A stretch of DNA of 64,000 nucleotides, from contig NC_134152.1 in the NCBI RefSeq assembly GCF_033958435.1, positions 26,138,001 to 26,202,000 of the forward strand, given 5' to 3'. A program made the position numbers and the translations under genes. The DNA comes from Carettochelys insculpta. Lineage: Eukaryota > Chordata > Testudines > Carettochelyidae. The number at the start of each line of letters is the position of its first letter. Within the stretch, counting starts at the first letter, position 1. Under the pieces are notes generated by a model. That model had not been told where the DNA came from. It searched no databases and saw only the letters and a program-made list of their open reading frames with translations. This document shows, piece by piece, positions 58,401 to 64,000 of this stretch.

Positions 58401-60048
58401 TCCGCAAACCTCTTTGGCTTTGTGTCTCTTGGAAATGATGGATTCCATAACCTCTGTGACTTTTAGAGTGGCCAGCATGGCTGGCTTCGAGGCCGCCAAA
58501 GTGCAGCACTAATTTGAGTGTGGGAGGGGGCTTGGGAAATTGCGGGTAGCTCCGCAGAAGCGACTAACGTATGCCTGCAGCACCTAGGCAGAGGACTCTG
58601 CATGCTGCCCTGCCTGGAGGCACTGCCATGCAGATCCAGCCAATGGGAGCTGCAGAGTCAGAACTCATGGCTAGGGCAACCTGCAGAGCACTCTTGGCCT
58701 TCGTCCCTGTCCAAGCTTCCAGGGACATGGAGCTCTGTGGAGCCGGTAGGGAGCCTGCTATCCCCTCCATCCCTTCCCCCTATGCCAGCAGAGGTCCTGG
58801 GCTGTGCATCGCTGTCTGGGCCCCATTGGCTCCAGCAGGGGGTCTGAATCTGACCCTGGTCCATCCCTCCCAAAACATCTGTGGTGCCTCCAGCCCAAGT
58901 TTTAGTTAGTGCTGTATGGACAGGTCACAGGCCATGAATTTTGGTTTACTGTCTATGGTCTATCTATGACTTTTACTAAAAAATGTAAGACTAAAATGTA
59001 GCCTTTCTTATCATAAATACCTATTTAGTTCTTTATCTGGTACCCAGAGTTTAGTAGAAAATAGCACTGTTGTAACTGATCTAGTATGTAAATAGCCTTT
59101 CAGAAGTCTGAATCTGCGTGAGTGAGATGGGGGACACGCATATGCTATCTTACAAGGCATAATTTTGTTTCCCAACACTCCTTCCTCTACTTAAGGCTGA
59201 TATTACAATGAACACCTGTCTTGCAGTTCATTGCTTTCCACAACTTTTCCAAAGATAATGGAAGCAACTTCTGTAAAAGGTTTAACCTGAAGAGCATATT
59301 GACAATCAATTAAGCTGGGCTATCTAAAAACATTTCGTTTGTAAGATGTCTTTTTAGGACCTGCTTACTGAAGTGTTATTTATCCGCAAATCCCTCTGCA
59401 GTCTGCATTCTACCTAATTGGTCAGTGTTTCAGTTGAAAAAGTAACTTTTAAAATTAATGTGAATAACTTTACCTCTTTTGTGGTTTTTAATTTAAAATA
59501 TATTCATTGCTTTATTTAAGTGAAGACTTGGTTGCTCAATCTTTTCGTAGTACAATATTTGGCTTCAGCTGCAGCTCTTCTCTAATCCTTGTAGTTTAGA
59601 TTTTGATTTGCTCTATCTTAATTTGCCATGGCGTTTTGGGGGCAATAACTGGTCTTACACAGTCACTCTTATTGATAAAATGTTGTTCATATACAGTTTT
59701 TAAAAAGCCGGCTTGTTTTTAAAGATTAATTCTGACATTTTCCATATAGCAGTAAGTCTGAGTAACGTGAAGGGACATAAACACAGATTGAGCCTGCAGT
59801 GGACCCAGCTGTGAAACTGCTATAATTTGATCAGTGCTTTCTAACATCTATATTTATATTTTTAATAATCTGTTCTATTACCATAACAAATATCAAAATA
59901 AAAAAATTATTCACCATTTTCCCAAAATTACAATTTAACTCTCCTGTATTTAATGATAGGAAATCTTTTAAACAGTCTGATGGGAGCTGGAGAAGATGAG
60001 GATGCAGAAGATGGTCAGGAAGATAGCAGTCCTATTGAACTTGATTGA
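45901..60048 (+). CDS. GET4: GET4, guided entry of tail-anchored proteins factor 4 (complete)
   Basis: GET4 is a cytosolic alpha-helical-repeat protein. With BAG6 and UBL4A it passes tail-anchored proteins from SGTA to the ATPase GET3 for ER insertion, and it also takes part in quality control of mislocalised proteins. Nine exons splice in constant phase to 331 codons and a stop; human GET4 has 327. Diagnostic blocks in order are [116 protein letters not shown] and the acidic tail SSPIELD. The start ATG at 45901 begins the Ala-rich N-terminus typical of the family. A candidate extra exon lies between exons 4 and 5. Confidence 0.97.
46068..49485 (+). other. GET4 intron 1, upstream part
   Basis: The CpG island continues to about 46450, then AT-rich DNA follows. 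I see no extra exon and no well-dated repeat in it. Confidence 0.5.
49486..50391. mobile_element. hAT-type non-autonomous element with GC-rich tandem interior
   Basis: Left end CAGTGGTTCCCAAAT, right end GTTTAGGAAACCCTG. Flanks TTCTAATC and GGCTAATC match at 6 of 8 positions. The interior (49690-50150) is a degenerate tandem array built on CCAGCC, GCCTGAGCCCC and TGCTGGGGCC units. The open frames in it are composition artefacts. Confidence 0.78.
51175..51253 (+). CDS. GET4: GET4 exon 2
   Basis: Acceptor TTTGCAG, donor CAA|GTAAGA. Encodes [20 protein letters not shown] and FFSHNQ. Phase 2 to 0. Preceded by a 5.1-kb intron. Confidence 0.97.
51344..51512. mobile_element. Short MITE with CTTGTCTAYAT termini
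   Basis: Left GCTTGTCTATATTTGG, right CCCCATGTAGACAAGT. Lies in GET4 intron 2, 90 bp after exon 2. Interior AT-rich and non-coding. Confidence 0.55.
51840..51921 (+). CDS. GET4: GET4 exon 3
   Basis: Acceptor TTTTGTAG, donor CTAG|GTGAGT. Encodes [19 protein letters not shown] and the DDLL segment. Phase 0 to 1. Confidence 0.97.
52190..52770. repeat. Moderately GC-rich segment bounded by an inverted repeat
   Basis: AATTGACCTCTCCGC at 52256-52270 is perfectly inverted at 52746-52760. ACAGCGGCTTCCTATCC (52285 region) also has an inverted partner in GGGACATAGGAAGCTGTCCC near 52681-52700. It looks like a degraded foldback or two opposed copies of one element in GET4 intron 3. Confidence 0.5.
52942..53091 (+). 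CDS. GET4: GET4 exon 4
   Basis: Acceptor GCTTTTAG, donor AAAG|GTAGGA (moderate). Encodes [20 protein letters not shown] and [14 protein letters not shown]. Phase 1 to 1. Confidence 0.97.
53201..53272 (+). CDS. GET4: Candidate alternative GET4 exon (72 or 42 bp)
   Basis: A pyrimidine-rich acceptor (TGTGTTCTTATTTTAAG) ends at 53200 and a consensus donor CAG|GTGAGT starts at 53273. The 72 bp are phase 1 to 1, contain no stop and join in frame to both neighbours, adding 24 residues after Lys159. A second acceptor (CATTGCAG, ending at 53230) gives a 42-bp version adding [14 protein letters not shown]. Mammalian GET4 as I know it goes straight from LWK to EQNYCES, so this would be an alternative or lineage-specific exon. 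No transcript evidence is available here. Confidence 0.5.
53876..54195. mobile_element. Tigger-like MITE, about 320-bp family, copy 3
   Basis: CAGGTTGAACCTCTCTCATC at the left and GAGGGGTTCAACCTG at the right, flanked by TA on both sides. Interior matches copy 2 at 16421. Lies in the GET4 intron before exon 5. Confidence 0.88.
54928..55066 (+). CDS. GET4: GET4 exon 5
   Basis: Acceptor CTTCTGTAG, donor TTACA|GTAAGC. Encodes [19 protein letters not shown] and [13 protein letters not shown]. Phase 1 to 2. Confidence 0.97.
55470..55568. repeat. Old CR1/L3-like fragment
   Basis: CCCAGAGGCCCAGATTG, GGCTGTGTACAAACAC and TGGTCCCTGCCACGGAGCTC match the widespread amniote repeat around GCTGTACAAACAC..GTCCCTGCC. 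Degraded; GET4 intron. Confidence 0.5.
56987..57127 (+). CDS. GET4: GET4 exon 6
   Basis: Acceptor TTCTTTTAG, donor GATGG|GTACGG. Encodes [20 protein letters not shown] and [15 protein letters not shown]. Phase 2 to 2. Confidence 0.97.
57209..57284 (+). CDS. GET4: GET4 exon 7
   Basis: Acceptor TTTTGTAG, donor GAG|GTAGGT. Encodes [20 protein letters not shown] and PMYNE. Phase 2 to 0. The intron before it is only 81 bp. Confidence 0.97.
57666..57738 (+). CDS. GET4: GET4 exon 8
   Basis: Acceptor CATTGCAG, donor CTAG|GTAATG. Encodes [20 protein letters not shown] and GGLL. Phase 0 to 1. Confidence 0.97.
58430..58990. other. GC-rich island in GET4 intron 8
   Basis: A GC-rich block with bounding motifs that hint at inverted ends (CATAACCTCTGTGACTTTTAG and GTCTATCTATGACTTTTAC are similar, not inverted). 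The open frames overlap on both strands and look like composition effects. Probably a transposon interior, unassigned. Confidence 0.35.
59960..60048 (+). CDS. GET4: GET4 exon 9, terminal coding exon
   Basis: Acceptor AATGATAG. Encodes [20 protein letters not shown] and the acidic end DSSPIELD, then TGA at 60046-60048. Confidence 0.97.
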
Positions 60049-60370
60049 AGTTTTTTCATTAGGAGCTGCATGAATCTGGCAATTTGATAACTCAAAAGAC
60101 AATTTCAGAATTCTGAGTCCTGCATTTGTTTCTCAACAGCTAAAAGAGCTCCTGTGTTCTGTTAAAGAAGGTTGCTGAAATGTTTTATGTTTGGTCTATA
60201 TTATTTATGTAAGAAAAATAGCCAAAAGAACTGATTTGAAATGATTATCCAACATCCAATATGCTGGCTGGTGGCTTTGATTAAGATATATAGTCTTCTA
60301 CAGTTTCAAGTGCAGTATTCCCTTTTTCCACAATAATAAGAATAAAGCATAAACATTAGTTTGTTGCTTT
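60049..60370 (+). promoter_or_regulatory. GET4: GET4 3' UTR and poly(A) signal
   Basis: AATAAA at 60341-60346, about 295 bases after the stop and followed by a TTTGTT-rich stretch, gives the likely cleavage site near 60365. Further AATAAA-like hexamers near 61.3 kb could serve a longer form. Confidence 0.65.
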
Positions 60371-61950
60371 ACATTTTTAAACCAGTTTTGTTTGTTTGTT
60401 TATGAAAAATGCTTAACCTTTGCTGTCACTGAGGAGTGTCTTGAAAGGCAGGGTAATTAGTTGTGTAATTTATCTATAAACCCAGTGCCAAGGTATTTCA
60501 AGGCAGTTCAAATTGGGTTTAATTAAAGGTGCATGTCCATGAAACTTCATTACCACACACACACATCCCTGAAATTCATTGCATTCACAGCATTAGTAAA
60601 TTGTGCACAATCCAGAACCATAAAATCAGTTTCCATCTTTCACCATTCTTAAACTGATGTTCCATTCCAAGTAGTTGCTCACCTATCCTTGACAAGAGTG
60701 GATCATTGAATGTAGATGATTGGCTGCTAAATAGACCAGAATTTCTTACTCTTTTCTCTATATGTAGATATTCAGCAATTAAAAAACCTCCTTCAACACA
60801 TGATTTTCTTCTTTTAGAGTAGCATTTTTTGGTTTAGGTCTGTAATAATAGCATGTACAGTGACAGTCTGAGGTTTTGTTTCTGTAACCCAACAAAATCA
60901 CAGATAATTTTTTTTTTTTTTTTTGGCCATAAGCAGTACATTGAAATCTTTGAACCAATTCTTTTTACAGAAAAGGGATACTGCAAAACTATCAGTTCTT
61001 TATGATACAATATTTATTTTTATTGGGTGGTTGATTCATTTAACACTTTATGTAAAAAAAATAACCACAAACTGTGCATTAGGCAAAATAATTCTACATC
61101 TTGTCTCCTTTCAATGCAGTGTGCCACATTATAGCTGTATGATTAAAAGATGAAATTGGGGAAACACTTTATTTTTTCACATCTAAAATAAAGGCTTAGA
61201 TTAATACACAGTGATCATGCATGGGGGGGAATAATATGTTTTTATTTACTGTTAAAAAAATTAAAGGAGGACTTTGTGTTTAATTGTTGAGTATTAAATA
61301 AATACTTTATACTGGGATGTGCAGCACTGTTGCTTTTTGACAGATTCACAGTTGGAGGTCTCATATTTTCCCCCACCATGACCATTGATAATGCACTTCT
61401 CTGTGGAAACTGTTCAAAACTTCTGCAGTTCTGACGTGCTTTATGCTTTCAGAAGCAATGGTTCTTAGCTAAAGTGAGATACAGGATATGATTGCTGCAG
61501 GTGCAGACTGCCAGTTCCTCAAGCTGTGTCAAACAGTCAATAGAAAGTTCATTTTTTTCCAGCAGCTGACCTCTGCTTCTTGCACTGTTTTTTCCAATCC
61601 TACTATGATTAGAGTTGGTGCAGTGGGAAGCAACCCTGCCTGTTCAGTGGTCTCAGATGTCAATTTGCCTTCTGTTGCCTTAACCCTTTTTGTCTGCTGG
61701 AAGCTTAAATGTATTTCTCTAGAAAAGATGGATCAGGAGAAGATCCACAGTACACCCTACATGATAACGTGGCGCTCTCTCTCTCTCAGCTGCATTCTGG
61801 GTGGCATGGGAAAAATACTTCAGACCCATGTTCTTAGGTGCTAGTTTTTGCTGTCTCAGTGATGCAGCCCAGCACTGCCTGAGGTAATCTTCACAGAACT
61901 GATGATCTGTGAAGCTCAGCCTAGATCCTCTTTGGCATACAGTCCACCAC
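60371..61950. other. Sequence downstream of GET4
   Basis: AT-rich, with a poly-T tract at about 60908-60924. I see no gene. The part after 61480 shifts towards higher GC and may begin the relic that fills the window end. Confidence 0.45.
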
Positions 61951-64000
61951 CTGTGGAGACAGAACAGCTCAATGTATGCTGAACAGCTCAGAGTTCTGGA
62001 TAGTTATACCCTCAGGTAACCTTCCCAAAAACAGTGTCTGTGCATTCGAATTCCTGCATTCCCTGTGCATGCCTATATCCCCTGCCCACCCCAGGCTCGC
62101 TCTATCCCTCCCCTCCACAGCATACAATGAAACCAGCCTGTGTTGAACAAAAGGACTTGTGGGTGATGTACAAGATGGAAGGGAATGGGAGGAGAACCTG
62201 GAAGGGTAGAGGGGGACTCAGAGATGGGGCTGAGTGTGGCACTTGCCTCTGTGATTTTTTTGGGAGGCATTGGCTGCCCTAGAGGTCTCACCACCCCCTG
62301 CTCTGGGACTCCAGCAGCCTCTGAAAGGCCTAGTGGTGGAAACCGTGGGATGGGGAGGCAGTAGTGTGGCCAATGCGCTGTTCCATGCAAGCCACCAGGC
62401 ACTCCATCATGGAGATGAGGGAAGAGTATGTGGTTTTGCTGGTGCACCAGGTGGCCCTTCTCTGCTCCCAGTCTGTGACCCACTGTCAGCAACCCTCTTG
62501 AAGTCCCCAGATGAGTAACTGCAGGCCAGCTGTCCCACATCAGGTTGTGGGTGGGATTTTGACAGCAGGTCCTTTGCAACCGGATGGAGGGTGGGGGATG
62601 TGCTTAGGCCATAGCTGGCCCAGTTGTGGAGAATGGTTACAATGTCAGTCAGCACAGGTGATACTGACACTGAGCCCTAATCACTGAGCCAACGCCGGCC
62701 ATGTGGTTCAGGCAAGGCTGTATTTCCTAGACAGCAGACATTTGTCAGCAGGGGCACAGATGCCCTAGTTGAGCATTGCAGTATTCATGGCTCAGGGGTG
62801 GGGAAGCCAGGAGCCTGTGGGCAGGAGGGGAGGACAGGTGGCTCATTTGTCCATTTGCATCCTGCAAGGGCTGGTCCTGGCTCCTAAAGTGTCCCACAGG
62901 GAGTGAATATCTGTCCCTGCTGCAGGAGAGGAGGGTTGGGCAAGGTGTGTGTGCGCGGCAGACTCCACTTGCTGGAGGGGGTGCTGCCAGGTTCCCCTCG
63001 TCTTTCCTTCTGGACAAGTCCCCATGCCTGAGATTGGTTGCCTCTGCATTACTGCACTTGACTGGGAGTAAATGCTGGCTGAGTGCAAGCATGAACCTGG
63101 GCTGTCAATGGCATTGCAGTGTGGTTCCATGGCCCCAAAGTACTCAGTGGTGCCTTGTTACGGGACAGTGTCCTACCACAGAGTCCAAGATGGAGCAGGC
63201 CCCTCCAGGAACCATGCAGGAAGGACCCGTGTGAGGGCATTGGAGAGGTGATGGCTCTGGACTGGTGCTCCAATCAGGAGGATGAGCTAGTAGGCAACCC
63301 CTGGCGTGGGTGGGCCAGGAGTGGACGGTGCAGCCTCCAACAACCCATCACCTGCCCCCGCTTGTGGCTAAGGAAAGTTATGGAGCTCATCTGAGTTGCC
63401 CTCCCTGAGTGGGGTGAAGAAGCCTGAGAGAGGGGGACCAGCTCAGCTCCTCGCTGAGGGGCATGGTTGTCTGGCTGGCCTCAGTCGCATCTGCTACCCT
63501 GCCCTCCTGCAGACTGACGCTGGGTGTGTGCTGGTCAGACCCGATGACGGCTGGGGGAGGCGACTGCCCCCCCACCCCCCCCGCCTCATTCAGGATGGCG
63601 TCAAGCTGGTGGTAGTAGTGGCAGATGTGTGGTGCCACTGCAGAGCATCCACTCTGCTCTCTGGCTGGGTGGTAGGCTTGCCATAGCTCCTTGATTTTGA
63701 GCCAGCTCTGGTCCAGGGGCCAGGTGTGCCCCTTGGCCAGGCTGGCAGGCATCCAGTCATAGACAGCTGCATTGCACCTCTTGATGCAGGTTAGGCTCCT
63801 CCCTGCAGACTTCAGTGAGGTCCAGGATCTCCACACTGGTCCAGGCCAGGTTTCTGCATCCCTAGGTAGTGGCTGCCATGAGAGCTGCAGGAGTGCGGGC
63901 AGCCCTCAGAGCATCAGCGGAAACACCAAGGCCGTCATGCTGGCCTCAGATTGGAGTCTCCCACACAGGTCCTTCTCAGCTGGCCACATGTGAACAGCCC
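61950..64000 (-). mobile_element. GC-rich DNA-transposon relic (PIF/Harbinger-associated)
   Basis: A 2-kb GC-rich block runs off the window edge. The only recognisable coding signal is the Myb/SANT-like frame on the minus strand at 63387-63865. Other long frames have low-complexity composition. I could not identify termini or a transposase, so the limits and the class are inferred from that accessory domain. Confidence 0.4.
63387..63865 (-). pseudogene. Myb/SANT-like (trihelix) DNA-binding protein, frameshifted
   Basis: Near the 5' end one frame gives AWTSVEILDLTEVCREEPN, the first helix with its Trp and Glu. After a frameshift comes CNAAVYDWMPASLAKGHTW, SWLKIKELWQAYHPARE and CHYYHQLDAILN. 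Together these are the three helices of the Myb_DNA-bind_4 type domain carried by PIF/Harbinger transposons and by host MSANTD genes. The usual Q-R-K residues before KIKEL are partly altered (QSWLKIKEL). Most likely a dead transposon copy. Confidence 0.6.

Noticed and set aside
62034..63394. Several 80-170-codon frames in the GC-rich window end
   Set aside because: Frames overlap on both strands, are low in complexity and lack recognisable domains, apart from the Myb/SANT-like segment reported separately.
1..64000. CRISPR arrays, bacterial operons, tRNA or rRNA genes
   Set aside because: None found. The sequence is a vertebrate chromosome segment with introns and interspersed repeats.

Overview
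The window is vertebrate nuclear DNA, most likely from a turtle. The order SUN1 then GET4 on the same strand matches the arrangement on human chromosome 7p22. The interspersed repeats are typical of sauropsids: CR1 3' ends, Tigger-like and hAT MITEs, PIF/Harbinger relics, elements with GTCTACAC-type inverted termini, and a near-complete DIRS retrotransposon. A recent DIRS copy combined with this repeat set favours a turtle over a bird or crocodilian. That assignment is inference from repeat content.

Layout. Bases 1-2113 are upstream SUN1 intron. Bases 2114-8044 are a DIRS element with gag, RT, RNase H and tyrosine recombinase, inverted terminal repeats and an internal complementary region. 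Bases 8056-38260 hold the last 17 coding exons of SUN1, with 3' UTR and poly(A) signals to 38.4 kb or about 40.4 kb. Bases 40.4-45.5 kb are intergenic and packed with nested DNA transposons and CR1. A CpG island at 45.55-46.45 kb is the GET4 promoter. GET4 has nine coding exons from 45901 to 60048, plus a candidate extra in-frame exon at 53201-53272. The rest, to 64 kb, is downstream DNA ending in a GC-rich relic with a Myb/SANT-like reading frame on the minus strand.

The exon models come from splice sites, continuous reading phase and recognition of the proteins. The 17 SUN1 exons give 1,970 coding bases: two bases completing a codon, then 655 codons and a stop. The nine GET4 exons give 996 bases, or 331 residues. 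SUN1 is an inner-nuclear-membrane LINC-complex protein that binds KASH proteins. GET4 is a cytosolic part of the BAG6-UBL4A-GET4 complex that guides tail-anchored proteins to the ER. They share a neighbourhood but no known pathway.

Most interesting points: (1) the DIRS right end lies 11 bp upstream of a 36-bp SUN1 exon and has become its polypyrimidine tract; (2) four consecutive SUN1 exons are all phase 1-1 and multiples of three; (3) GET4 has an undescribed-looking 72-bp in-frame exon; (4) an hAT insertion, a tandem duplication of its edge and a second transposon insertion can be put in order; (5) an 82-bp filler appears to have been copied from two nearby sites; (6) a 444-bp foldback element and an inverted repeat with a hammerhead-like core lie downstream of SUN1.
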